Shown here: piece by piece, positions 45,608-58,163 of the stretch
Numbering within the stretch: the first letter of the stretch is position 1
Layout: each line of letters begins with the position of its first letter
NCBI GenBank assembly: GCA_022432975.1
Contig: CM039515.1
Location: 14,944,583-15,008,582, forward strand
DNA: 64,000 nt
DNA from: Begonia masoniana
Taxonomy: Eukaryota > Streptophyta > Magnoliopsida > Cucurbitales > Begoniaceae
Direction: 5' to 3'
The notes under the pieces: generated by a model
What the model saw: only the letters and a program-made list of their open reading frames with translations
Database searches by the model: none
What the model was told of the DNA's origin: nothing
Position numbers and translations under genes: made by a program

Positions 45608-48600
45608 CTTCTTTATCTTCTCTTCGATCAATTAGACTACCATAAAGTTTTGGAGACTCCAGTTTTTTTTTCCGCTCGTTTTTTAAATTTTTTTGAAATG
45701 TGTACTTGCTGAAGCGCTTTGTTCCATTGCAAGTAGCAGAGCATTTTATTTCTTTCAATTCGTGCCTTGTTCATTTTATCTTCGACTAATTAGACTATGG
45801 CTGCTCAATGTGTTGGAGGTTTCAGTTCTTTTCTTCAATTTGTGTTTTAGTGTTTGGTGAAATTTCAGTTCCTTCACTTTGTTTTTTTAATTGTGGGCAA
45901 AATGTGTTCAAGCTGAAAACTTTTGTTCCATTGCAACAGATTTCCCAGTTTGAATTTGTCGAAGTAGTAGAACTTTTGCTTATTGAACTTTTGTTTTTCC
46001 ATTTCTAATGCTTCCTAACTCAGTGTCCTTGGTACTTTTTAGGAAACAAAGGCTTCTCGTTTAGGCGAAGGAAAAGGGTATGCCAATGATGCCTTCAGGT
46101 ATGGCTGTTTCATGATTTTGTGATTGGGTGTATATTTCACGTCAGAGATCTTATAATCAACAATTAATTCTTAGGATCTAAGACTTTATCTCCTTCATGT
46201 TTTCGTGTATGTAAGCAACATGAGATTGGATAACGCCATAGGCTGTTATGACACTGCTGTTCAGGTATGATCCTTACATCTAAGCATTCGAAAGGTTCAG
46301 TTGAAATCTTCACTTTGAATTTGTAAAATAGATAAAGAAAAAGATGAATTTATGCTACTCTATTAAATTGATCGAGAAAAAAAGTGTTATCTAAATTACA
46401 TCTAACTTTCTAAACGTTTCTATGGCTGGAACTAGTCCTGACTCCGTCTATGAATTTAACTTGGTTGACAGTACTGCCTGTTAGGCAGGTTTGTTTTTAA
46501 CTATATGTTTGTTTAAAATGTCTCTTAGGTCCCTAGATAGATTTTTTTGACTTGAAAAGTGCCAATTGATTTGAGTTCCGATGTGGTCGCTAGTTTTTGT
46601 GATGTGCTCAAGATTACCTGTGCAAAAGATTGTTTGTACTAGTAGTCATATGTATCATAGATATCCTTTTTTTTTTGCCCTTTGTATGCAGGAACTTATT
46701 GTGATAGATGATCTCCTTTCTGTATTGGTTGGCATTGAAGGACGCTATATTTCAATCAAGCGAGTTCGTGGAAAAGATGGCGAGGTTACTTGCCAGATTG
46801 ATTCTTCTATGGATTTAGCGCTTCAGGTATGTTGTGAAGGATAAAGAAAATCTTTCTCAGTTTAATCCTTTTATTTCTAAGTTTATGGTTGAACTATTAT
46901 TGACTGTTAAAGTAGTAGTATTATGATTTGTGCTGGGTTTCTTCATGTTCACGTCTACGTTTAAGGATTTTTTACTAACCCATCATGGGTCATTTATTTC
47001 TGCTATCTGATTTGAATATTTGCCTTATATTACTCTCCAAACTAATCAACGCAGGAACTAGTGAAAAGAATATTTCCTTTATGTGAGAGCTTTATCTTGA
47101 TTAATCAGTTCGTGGAAAGAAGGTCTCAGTTCAAAGATGGCTTAGTTAATCACGCCTTTGCGGCGGCATTGAGAGCACTACTTTTAGTAAGTCCGTTTAT
47201 CATCTTCCTATATGATTGCATCGTGCTGTCATTTTTTTGTTGTTGAAAATGAAGACCTAAATAGTTACATATTTTTACTGTTTCAAACTCTGTTTATTTT
47301 CAGGAAAAAGAAGGCAGCCTTTGTCTAGAAATAAAAACTTGTATTAAGCAAAATATGTAGTGTTGCAATAAAGAACCTTATGTTATCCTATGAGGGTAGT
47401 TATATTATCATCTGTAAAACTGAAAGTGTCAACATGTCATTCTTCTAAAATTTCATGGAGTTTTATTTTCCATCAAAAATGGAAATGCACTCATATTGAC
47501 CATTTTCATGAGACGATCACTTCCATCCACAGCACCTTAGGGATTCTTTCATGTCTTGGTAATTCTGTAGGCATGCATAATGTTCAAAAGTCCCTAAATG
47601 ACAATTTGTGATGCTTTTTGGTATTTTATCGTCTGAATTTCAGGAAATAATGTCTATTTATCCTCTAATTATTGTTTAACTTTCTTCTTCTTTGCCCGAC
47701 CTACACGCTATGTTGAGATTAAACTACTGCTTTCAGGAGTCATCTCTTGCATTCATTAGTTGTTTGTTAGATTTTTTCCAGCAGGGGCTCTTTCCTTTTG
47801 TTATCTTGTACATTCTCTTCCTAAATACAATTCATTTCTTATTTAAAAAAGAAGTCATCTCTTGCATTAATAAGAAATAGTTGTATTTAAAATTTGGGAA
47901 GGGTCTTCCTGTATCTCCTTTTATTGAAACAAGTTTTTCTTTTTCTAGTTAGTACAGATTTTACAAGTTTTTATTTAATTTATGGATGTGCAGATATATA
48001 ATTTTTGATGATTGGTTTTATTGAATGTCATTGTAGCTATTGAATTCTTTTATTATCAAGTAAAATTTTGAAATGAACATAACGAAGCTTGAGATTGTTG
48101 GAATTTTAGTTGATTTACGAAATATAGATCACTTTCACTTGAATTTCTGCTTTTCCTGTAAAGGTTCTTAGTTATGTTAATATATTCCTGTTAACTTGCC
48201 ACCATCTTCTATGGTTTTTGACCATAGGATTACCAAGCTATGGTTGCCCAGCTTGAGCACCAGTTCCGACTTGGAAGACTATCCATACAAGGATTGTGGT
48301 TTTACTGTCAGGTTTGAGCTTCTCTAGATCTATGAAATCATTTCTATGTGCCATCAGTTATAACAATTTTTTTTGCCAATTCATCATTGCAGCCCATGAT
48401 GGGGTCAATGCAAGCATTGTCTGCTGTAATACAAAAGGCTTTGGGTAATAATTATGCAGGTTCTGCAGTTCTTAATCTGTTGCTTGGCCAGGTGATTACT
48501 TATATCCAAGAACTTATCATCTTTTAATGTGGCTTCCATGGGCAGAAGATTTAAATGTTTCCAAGTTTCATTTATGTAGAATCACTCTTTCATTTCCAGT

Positions 48601-51600
48601 TATTATTATTTTTCCCAGGCTAAGGCTATGGCTGGTGATGGCTCCATAAGGTCTTTGCTCGAAAAAATGATAGAATGTTCAAGCAATGCTTATCTAACCA
48701 TCCTAGAAAGGTACATTTTGCTAATCTTGTGTTATAAAAGGTAATAATGTATTGTATTAAGAGTATTTTAGGAAATATGCCTTTGTAGTTTTTAGTTTGA
48801 ATTATAGATTAAATATAGGATGGGGAGTAAAAGAAAGAAGACGGTTGAATTATCCAAGGATTTTGATTTGGAATGAGGAGGATTGCAGAACCTCGAACAG
48901 GGAGGGATAGCAGACCCACAAATTTATGCTAAAGTATTGTATTTTACGCGTTTATAAATATATGAGCGTGTTGGTGTGTACTGTTATTGTGAATTTGATA
49001 TTTATTGTATCAATTCCTATCATCCTGATGCTGTTAAGAATTAAGACTTTTTATTTTATTTGATTATTTTTAAACTTCTATCTTACTGACATTATGAAAT
49101 TCAAGTAAAAGATGTGGAAATCAAAACGATTTTACAACATTATTAATTATCTCATATACTTAATTGTGTTGCCTTGTCGCTGCAAAAAAAGATAAACTAA
49201 ATAGGGAAAACAATTCGCTTTCTGTAAAAGAACAAACACATACAAGTTAAGTGACGAATATCTTTCAGAATTGTTTGTGATAAAAATTGTCTTTTCAATC
49301 TATCCTAAAATTAGGGGAGCATATTGATATGTAGGTTCCTTTGATTGTTAAAACTTATAGTCGGAGTAAGAAGAGAGAAGAATAAAGAGAAATAGGCACT
49401 TAGTATGACTTGAATAATTCTAGTTGTAGCAGTTATTATCGTTAATAATTGTCTAAGGAAGTTTAAAAAAAGGGGAGTTAGTTGTAAGGGGTGTGAAAAA
49501 TATGTGGGAAAGAAAAAGTTTGTGGAATAGTTTCTTGTGAATGTTATCTTTTGTAGTCTTTGTGAATAAAAGTAGAAGCAATTTTTTCTCATTTGAATTA
49601 TTGTAGATTTTGGGAGTTATTGTATATATCTTTTTACTTAGTGATCTTCTTTCTATTCATCATTTTTCATTTTCTCACTTTTCAATCATACTCGTGATTT
49701 TTTTTGAGCAACTCACATTTAGTTTCTATTTTTGCTATTGAATTTGTTTAATAAATTTGGTAGTAGAGTTTTGAAGTTCATCTACCACTCTCCTTCACCA
49801 TATGTGACATTGTTATTTTTCTCACTAAAATTTCAGGTGGGTCCATGAAGGAGTTATTGATGATCCTTATGGTGAATTTTTCATTGCGGAAAACAAATCT
49901 ATCCAAAAAGTATGATATTTACACACGGTGAACTTTAATATGCAGAGAATTTCTTTTGGTCGGATGGTTAATATATTTGTATTTCAGGCAAAATGCAATT
50001 TAGATTATGATCTTGTAGACACTTCAATTTTTTTTTTTTTTCCAAACACTATAGACATTGATATTTTGTGATCAACAAGTATGCCACTACCGTTATTTAA
50101 TATGTTAAATCTATAAATTTATTTTTATTTTAATTCTAATTCAAATTAATCTCATGTGTTATATTTTTCAAAAACAATGATTTCTCGATTGTCTATTTCG
50201 CACATTTGCTACAATTCTTCTAGATTCAATTAGAGAGTGGAACACATGATTTTCTGTTGGGTCTAGAAGTGAGTTAGAATTAGAAAGAAAGTCAGACATA
50301 TACATTCCGTGTGAATGGATTGAAGAGATTAAATAATGACAATGGTATGTTTCTAATATCCAAAATGTTGATGTCTGTTTTATTAAAAAAAAAGTTTAAG
50401 ATATCCTTTGTAAATGATTCATAAGTTTAGGGTCCAAATTGCATTTTACTTTTGTATTTTCATCAAATATTTTGCACTCTTGCTATATCTCTCTCAATAA
50501 AGTGTAGTAACCTTTTGTTTTTTTGGTTGATTTTGGGCACTTTAGTGGATTCCTTATCCACGTACCTTTTCTTTTAATACAAACTTCTGAGTTTTACAAG
50601 AAAAAATACCTTTTTTCCAGGAGAGCCTGTATCAGGATTACGATGCAAAGTATTGGAAACAACGGTACAGTCTCAAGGATGGCATTCCTAGCTTTCTGTC
50701 AACTACTGCTGAAACTATTTTGACAACCGGAAAATATTTAAATGTCATGAGAGAGTGTGGCCACAATGTTCAGGTTTTTTATTTCATTTATTTTCTATTT
50801 ACTGTGCCTTTTAGATATTAAAATAACAACAATAAATAATAGAAGAATACTTGTCATCTATGTCATTTTGAATGTGCCCATATTAAAAATGTGTGTGCAG
50901 GTCCCTGTATCAGAAAATTCAAAATTAATGAGCTTCGGCTCAAATCATCAATATCTGGAGTGCATTAAAGCTGCTTATGATTTTGCTAGCAGTGAGCTTC
51001 TAAAACTCATCAAAGAAAAGGTTGATTATCATGCCTAGAAGTTTCCCTTGTTGCATTTAGTTTATCTTATCATGCTTGAAATGTTGCGATGCATGTAATT
51101 ACATGAAAATAGTGGTAATTCTTCTGGTGGCTTACCATTTATTATCCTTTTAGTGTGATCTAATGGGGAAGTTGCGGTCGATAAAGCATTATCTTCTACT
51201 TGATCAGGTACCTGTGTATTTCCATCCTTTAATTTTTTTTTTTCGATGCTTTTTCCATGGATCTGAGAATTAAAATAGTTTTTCTGTTTTTTTTATAGAG
51301 AACAGAGAAAATATAAATAACTAGATTAAGATTCATACTAAAGGACTTTGCTGTGAGAATCCAACAAAAAAAAAATGGTGACCGAAACTCTGAGGTTAAT
51401 AATCCAGCTTGGTGCACATATTTAGGTTCAAACACCCATACTAAGAAGATTTAAATATAAAAAACCAACCATTTAATAACCGCGTATTGATGTGGAATGG
51501 AGAGGACATGAAATATTTCATTACAGAGATTGAACAAGGCTAAAAAGAGGAATCTATACCAAATACTTCTCTGAAATGGAAACAAGTCCTGCAATCTCTG

Positions 51601-54600
51601 TAATTCCAATTTCTAGCATTGCTACATTACAATTGCATCTCGTTTTTTTTGAAAAACTGTGTGGATCAATATTGACTCTGATAGACAAAAGCTAGTTGTT
51701 GAGAACAATATACGAAATGGGAATTTTGGTTATGTTTAGCTGAATTGGCATTATTACTTGTCCAAAGTTTGTTATTTTGTAGTGGAGTGTGTTAGCAAAA
51801 TGGGGGTTAGAGAGAGTTATAGAAGGAAGAGAACGTTGCAAGGAGGGGGGTATGATTAATGATATTTCTAGAGAATAGTATTCAGCATTAGGAATGGGAG
51901 TCCTCGATCTTGAGGGTGTTTTCCTGAGCTTGTGGAGTAAGGTTTTCCAATACAAGCATGACTGTTTGTTCTTGTGATTAAATAGAGATTCTTGTTCAAT
52001 TTCTACCATCGTGTTATTTTTTGAAATGGGTTCATATGTCTATGATAGGGATTGCCACATCGTTGATAGTCTCACAAAGAAAACTAAATTAAACACAAGT
52101 GCATTCAACACAGTTTATTCATAAAACAAAAATTACCCAAAGCAAGCATAAATTCGAGAGTATGCTCTTTCTACTCATACCAAACTAGAAATTCTCAAAA
52201 AATAACCGTAAAAATTTCTTTCATTTCGTCCACAATTTATTCTTTAATTCAAACTAGAATCTATTAATAACATATTATTTTAATTAGCATTAATACAATA
52301 TATTATTTTTCTCTAAGAAAGTAATTTTGGGTCTTTCCTTCCTAACAGTATATCACTGAACTATCCTAAATTCATTTTGTAGTGGAACATCAAATGTGAT
52401 ATCATCTTTAGTACCTTCATTTTTCAATTTTAAGCTACCTGGTGGAGATAAATGTAGAAAAACTAATAAATAAATATTTTAGAGGGATCTAAATGGAAGC
52501 AGTTGTGTTTGAATAAAGGTGAAGGGATCTCATCATTGTTTTTTTTTTTTTAAGGTCTCTTTGGTTCGTTTCCATAGGTTGAATTCCTAATCCTCCACTA
52601 TTGCGTAATTTTATTCAATATACTTGTTTCTTATATAAAAAAAAAAAAAAGATGAAGTCTCTTGGCTTTGTTGATTATAATTATTTCTCCTATATTGTCA
52701 GCAAGGGTACACATTCTATCAAGCATTACTTGACTGGCACCACAAAAAATTATAATGTGACTCGATCACTGTGGATAAAAATTGATGCAGGACATATAAA
52801 TTAGTTAGAGAAGGCAAGAACAAGAATTGTTTGTTCGGAGTCATCCATGCTTCTAGATTTGTGCAAGATACTACATAACAACTTTTGACTACTGTTATGG
52901 CTGTTATGGCTGTTTTGTCCTGTTATAGTCATTTCGAAGTTCATCTCTCTAACTACTGCTTTGCTGTTATGGATGTTTTTTTGTAAATTACCATGTTACA
53001 CAACTTCAGGGTGATTTCTTGGTTCATTTTATGGATATTGCTCGAGAAGAACTAACAAAGAAGCTCGATGAGATTTCAGAGGAGAAGTTACAGGTTTGGT
53101 ATTAACTTCTTTCCTGTGTCTTTGTGAGTAGGTTTTATTGCTGTCATTTCTTTGACGCTATCATAAATTGTTTTTGTATAAGATATCTCTTAAGTATATG
53201 ATGACAAGATTTAAAGATGAGCATTGTTGTTTGATTAGTCTTTACTAGACCTTGCTCTGCGAAGCACAGCAGCTGCTGCAGATCCTTGTCACGAGGATTT
53301 AACATGCTGTGTGGTAAGAAATTACTCCTCGCTGCATTAAATGGCTATGATAGGAATGAAAATGCGTAATTTTGGGTTTCATCAATTTTGACTTTCAGGA
53401 AAGATTGTCTCTGCCTAAAGCTTACGTAGACTCAAGGTTCCAATTGATAGCAGGATGAATCTTGATAATGGTGATCTAGAGGAACCATTAAACATCAATG
53501 GGCTGGAAACCTTTTCTTTAAGTTATAAGGTACTGTCAACTTGTTAAACAGGACTGTGTTTTGTTTTATCTCCACTGTTTTTAAATGACCTGGAAATATG
53601 GATACCCCTTGAAGTGATATAGGAGTGAAACTGAATGAAGTTTTGTATTTCTATGATTTTTCCTTGCTATATTTTTTTATGAACTTATGTTACCTCCTGA
53701 TTCTATTATAATTATTGTATAAGAATCTATGTTACTGTACAGAAATGTACTAAATGACCAATGTCGTAGTGTCTATATTTGTGCAATGATAGAACATTAT
53801 ATTTCAAATTCAGTTCATACATCAATTTAGAGGCTTCATTTTTGGTATATCAAGTTTTAGCTTTGATAAAAATACAAATCCATTTACTTTCTTGTGTTCA
53901 AATATTTGTGCAGGTTAGATGGCCATTATCTATTGTTATATCAAGAAAAGCACTAGCAAAATACCAGATAATTTTCCGCTTTCTTTTCCACTGTAAACAT
54001 GTGGAAAGGCAGCTTTGTGGGGCATGGCAAGTTCATCAAGTAAGAATAAGATGGTTTAATGAATGCAGTCATGTAACCCCGCTCTTTTAAAATCTATTAA
54101 TTTTTTCCACTGTATATACAGGGAGTTCGTTCTCTTAAAATGCGCGGTACTTCCATCCCAAGATCATCCCTACTTTGCCGTAGTATGCTTAAGTTTATCA
54201 ATAGCCTTTTACACTATCTGACATTTGAGGCAGGTTCTTACTTTGAAATAGCTCGAGCCTGTCTATACCCTTATTGCATGTTTTGCTGCTTGTCTTTTTT
54301 CATTAGTCATTTCTAGTTGGATCATATTATCTCAGATAAGTTCATGTACCCTGTAATCTCCCCCATCTACCGTGCTTGGATGCCCTTTTGCCTTTCAACT
54401 CTATATTATTAAAATATCAAGGGCGAACCTTCTTTTGTGTTTTAGGTATCGAACCAAACTGGCATGCAATGCATAACAGACTCCAGACTGCAAAAAGCAT
54501 AGACGAGGTCTGTTTTCTTTGTCAGCCTGTTTTAGTGGATTTTGGCTATATGTAATTGGGAGGGGGCGGTTGTTTTTGTATGTTGGTTTAGTATATATCT

Positions 54601-55170
54601 TATGAAACCCATTTTTAACAGGTTATCCAACATCACGATTTCTTCCTTGATAAGTGTCTGAGAGAATGTTTGCTTCTTTTGCCAGAATTGCTTAAGGTTA
54701 GTTCTGAATGTATTTACTTGAATTGATTTTCTTACAGTTATTTATATTAGTTTGCATGTAGGAGCGCATGTCTTTATATATGTACTTTAGGAGATCTATA
54801 AATGTGAAAAATGTTTTGGATTTTCTTCAATTTGTTAGGCTGTAGGTAATTCTGGTATTTTTTTTCTAATTTTAATTCAGAAACATTCTGGTCGAATAAA
54901 GTAATCAAGTATATCCCATGAACTTCAATGAAAATAGAATAGACCTAGGCAATGCACTGTTCTGCCTCCTTCCTCCTCAATGATAGAAATTAGAACAACT
55001 ACCCCCTCTTTTTTCTTTCCTTTTCCTGTTTCTTGTCCAGCTGTAAAGAGCTTGATCTTTGAAAAAAAGGACGCTGGTTTTCTCTATTTTATTAACGAGT
55101 TTCCTAAATACAGAAGGTGGAGAGGTTGAAGGTATTGTGTTTGCACTATGAAGCAGCAAATCAGGGCTAA
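45471..55170 (+). CDS. GCP2: Gamma-tubulin complex protein 2 (Spc97/GCP2 family), 3' end incomplete
   Basis: A spliced gene for a core subunit of the gamma-tubulin small/ring complex, which nucleates microtubules. Exons with consensus GT-AG borders and matching phases: 45471-45563, 46043-46098, 46216-46264, 46692-46826, 47055-47186, 48228-48311, 48393-48491, 48619-48710, 49837-49909, 50621-50773, 50901-51020, 51154-51207, 53010-53093, 53239-53313, 53399-53529, 53914-54039, 54122-54233, 54446-54507, 54622-54696, and from 55114. About 620 codons. Family signatures: [14 protein letters not shown] at the N-terminus, [52 protein letters not shown] (grip1 region), [50 protein letters not shown] (grip2 region). 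Plant GCP2 is about 700 residues, so the C-terminus is missing. Exon 15 is one base short (131 nt between phase-0 borders), a frameshift near 53420, and the last exon meets a TAA at 55168. So the gene is either a recent pseudogene or affected by assembly errors beside the N gap. Confidence 0.93.
45573..45603. repeat. (TC)n microsatellite in GCP2 intron 1
   Basis: A run of about fifteen TC units just after the intron 1 donor. Confidence 0.95.
53399..53529 (+). other. GCP2 exon 15 with 1-bp frameshift
   Basis: The neighbouring exons end and start in phase 0, yet this exon is 131 nt. From 53399 the expected frame reads ERLSLPK, then near 53420 the family-like frame is offset by one base until [10 protein letters not shown] at the exon end. 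A missing base in the CCTAAAGCTTACG stretch is the simplest explanation. Confidence 0.8.
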
Positions 55171-55214
55171 TGTGTCATCAAATTGATATACAAAGGCGCG
55201 AAGACGATATCTGA

Positions 55215-55314
55215 NNNNNNNNNNNNNNNNNNNNNNNNNNNNNNNNNNNNNNNNNNNNNNNNNNNNNNNNNNNNNNNNNNNNNNNNNNNNNNNNNNNNNN
55301 NNNNNNNNNNNNNN
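55215..55314. other. Assembly gap (100 N) between convergent genes
   Basis: Exactly 100 N. The 3' ends of both GCP2 (from the left) and the NPF gene (from the right) are missing here, so the true gap must hold coding sequence. Confidence 0.99.
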
Positions 55315-55524
55315 TTCAGAGAATTTTATGCCCTGGAGAAGGAGTGGTAGTTTGATTGCAAGTCATTTAGTTCAAACTCGAAAACTATCCAAAAGATTCA
55401 CTGTAAAAAGCCGATTCTGTTCACATGGAGAACATTTCCTCGTAGACAAACATGTTGGAGCAAATAACACTTCGTGTGAAAATGACAAGTAACGTGCTTT
55501 GTAAACTTAATTTAGGATCGAGAC

Positions 55525-56790
55525 CTGTGTTATCCTCTGAATGGGGCTTTGATCGGGTGAACGGTGGCGGTAAAAAGACTTTCCGGCGAGAAGAAAAAGA
55601 TATCCGAGAAAGGCGGACAACGTTATGATGAAGAATCCCCAAAACCACTTGACGTAGACGCTAACATAAACAATGGCTGTCACTCCAACGGAGGCTCCGA
55701 GGGTGACGCTAAGCAAGAGCCAATTGAAGTAGCTAGCCAGAGCCTTGGCCTCTTTCGGATCCCTCTGGTCGAACTGGTCGGCCCCGAGGGCCGGGAGCGC
55801 CCCCTTTACTCCGCCGGCCCCAAGCGCCAACATCCACAACGACGCGTAGAATGCGAACGCTACTTGACCCGTCACACAATTCATCGTGCAGTCTGGCTTC
55901 GGTTGTAGGTCGTGAGAATATGCTTGAACTGTCATAGTTACCAATGCCTGTAATCAACATTAAAAATGTCATATCAATAGTATGTAACATATTATTGTGT
56001 CGGATGACACTTTCCAAACATAAGATACCAAAACTTCGAGTGTCCCGAAAAGGAGGCACGTGTTGAGTCGAGTGAGGTAAGTGTCGGAGATGAAGCCACC
56101 GACGAGAGAGAGTAGAAAAGTGGAGCCCATGAAGTTTGTGAGTGTGTTGGCAGCAGTGGCCAGATCAAAACGCATCACTTTAGTAAAGTATACCACCAAG
56201 CTCACCGCGTTGGCTACAAATCCCATATTCTCAAATGCTAGTAACCCTACGCAGCAAAAACAAATAAATAAAAATAATCAAAAATTTAAAAATAATATTT
56301 TATTTATTATTTAAATTAGGGATAATTATTTTTTCTGAATTTCCTCGTATTTTAAAATTTTATTTATTTATTTTTATCTTTTTCTACTATCAAAAATAAA
56401 AACTCTCTTGCTTACCAAAAATAAACGCACAAGCCCGGAATCCTCCCTTCCTCTCGCTCCATGACTTCGAGCAAGTTTCGACACATGTTTCGGTATTTTC
56501 ACCATCCGCACCCTTTGTACATAAAAGATTTAAACATCAAACATGAAATTAAGATTAGACTACGTTAAAGAATTTTCGAATCAAACTAATTAGTTCGAAG
56601 ATGATCAAATCATCCAAAACATTTAGTAGAAACCACACAAATTTTTTGAAAAAAATAACAAAACGAGCATTTGAAAATCAAAACGACCACCAATCTCCAA
56701 CTACGTTCACACAATTTTCTACCAATAAAAAAACACGGCCCAAAATTCGAGCGTACCATTTTGTGTGGAGCAAAGAGTGTAGGTGTATTG
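55525..56790 (-). CDS. NRT1/PTR-family (NPF4-like) transporter, 5' exons only
   Basis: Minus-strand exons: proposed first exon ending in the ATG at 56757-56759 (donor GTACGC), 56416-56512, 56029-56246 and 55525-55947, with agreeing phases. They encode the N-terminal half of a 12-helix proton-coupled transporter: CSKSWSERKGGFRACAFIFG, then ENMGFVANAVSLVVYFTKVM (helix 1 region), TLTNFMGSTFLLSLVGGFIS and DTYLTRLNTCLLFGTLEVL, then ALGAGGVKGALPALGADQFD, KALASYFNWLLLSVTLG, and the QSPIQRITQ boundary. ADQFD and GGFISD are PTR-family hallmarks, and the wording is closest to the NPF4 clade (nitrate, hormone or peptide substrates; the substrate cannot be told). The rest, about half of a usual 550-600 residue protein, should lie toward the N gap; 55315-55520 looks intronic. 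The frames seen have no defects. Confidence 0.85.
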
Positions 56791-56813
56791 TCAAACTCAG
56801 TGTCTTAAAACTG

Positions 56814-56840
56814 TATTTATATATATATATATATATATAG
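56814..56840 (-). promoter_or_regulatory. TATA-like element upstream of the NPF gene, in a (TA)n run
   Basis: Minus-strand TATATAAATA (complement of 56814-56823) at the edge of a TA repeat, about 60 bases before the proposed ATG, a normal plant core-promoter distance. Confidence 0.5.
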
Positions 56841-56849
56841 ATCAAGTTT

Positions 56850-57409
56850 GAATCTAGTGTGTAACGTTTATAAGCTTTAGATTAATCGCCTTAGCTCATC
56901 TTGATTGCCAGTTTGTTCGACCTATTCGAGGAACATATTATTATATGTAAGTGCCAACAACTAGAATACAAACTCTATTATAATTAATGAACTCTTTCTC
57001 TTGAAATCTAAAGGTTTTTACGTTAAATTTGATATTTTCTGTCAGATTTTTATGCCGTGTGCGATATTTCTGTTTGATTAACTACAAAGAAAGAGTAAGT
57101 TCGTGATTCTTGTTTGGCTTTGCTTTCAGGAAGAATATCTCCTTAGCTAAGACATAAAAATTCAAATATCTTAATATTAAAATGGCAGTAACAACAATTA
57201 CATATTTGATTGCATATAGCATATACTCCATAAATTTAAAAAAGTACTAATATATTTACCATGCCTCATATTTTCCTCGTTTTTGACAAACATTGATTAA
57301 TAAAATTAGTTAAAATAAGACATTAATTACATCAATCAATATTTGACACGAAAGAATAAAGTGTAGTAACAGAGCGTAAACATAACATTATTCAATTTAG
57401 AGTAAAATC
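56850..57409. other. AT-rich intergenic sequence
   Basis: No coding potential, RNA gene or repeat that I can support. Confidence 0.6.
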
Positions 57410-57539
57410 CATTTTTTTGGACTCAACTATCAGATGAGTGCAAAAAATAGATTAAACTTTGATTTTGTGCGAAAAATGGCTCAAAGTTTACGAAATGGAC
57501 AAAAACTAGCTTTGCGACAAACCGTATACCCTCTGCGGG

Positions 57540-58035
57540 GAGTGATATAAAGAGAACAGGTTGCCACGTGCGGAGAACGGCTACCCGTCTCCACGAGGGG
57601 GCATTTCAGAGGGTGAAGACCCGCGTGCACGTGCGCCTCACATTCGCAGGGGGTCTTCACCCTCTGAAATGCCCCCTCGGAAAAACGGATTGCCGTTCTC
57701 CGCACACGGCAACCCGTTCTCCCCGAGGGGGCATTTTAGATGGTGAAGACCCCCCGCGAACGTGAGACGCACGTGCACGCGAGGGTCTTCACCTCACAAG
57801 TGCCCGTGACGGAGAACGGTTTGCCGTTCTCCTGATGCGGCAACTCGTCCTCCATCAAACCTATGATCAATTATTTGCTAGATGGATCACGGGTTGAACT
57901 GCTAAGAACGGCAACCCATTCTCCTGATGCGGCAAACCGTCCTCCATCAAACCCGTGATAAATTATTGGCTGGATCACAGGTTGAATTGCTGAGAACAGC
58001 AACCCGTTCTATGAGAACAGGTTGCCGTTCTCCAG
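57540..58035. promoter_or_regulatory. GC-rich palindromic promoter region of the MULE
   Basis: Interleaved inverted repeats: GAGAACGG(C/T)...CCGTTCTC units recur at about 57551, 57571, 57685-57720, 57811-57830, 57905-57925 and 57991-58030. Long arms 57594-57622 and 57651-57679 match perfectly in inverse orientation over 29 bp around a 28-bp spacer rich in GTGCACGTGC. A related third arm lies at 57723-57750 and a partial fourth near 57781. A TATTTAAAGG TATA-like box follows at about 58039. Confidence 0.8.
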
Positions 58036-58163
58036 GCCTATTTAAAGGCCCTCTCCCCTCCTTTTCTCGTACCACCTCCCACTCTTCTCTTTTCTTCTCG
58101 ATCTCTCTAACGCTTCTCAAATATTATCTTGCTTTCGAGAATTTTTAGGTACTAGCGACGACA

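Noticed and set aside
48711..53009. Frames in GCP2 introns as nested genes or TE insertions
   Set aside because: Introns 8, 9 and 12 are long and AT-rich, but I saw no domain, LTR, TIR or target duplication in them.
56821..56840. (TA)n run as a transposon target hotspot or MITE end
   Set aside because: No inverted terminal repeats adjoin it. It fits better as a core-promoter TA run upstream of the NPF gene.
57594..57679. 29-bp perfect inverted repeat as a microRNA precursor or terminator
   Set aside because: It is GC-rich, belongs to a larger set of interleaved palindromes in a transposon promoter, and nothing shows that it is transcribed as a hairpin. Kept only as a finding to test.
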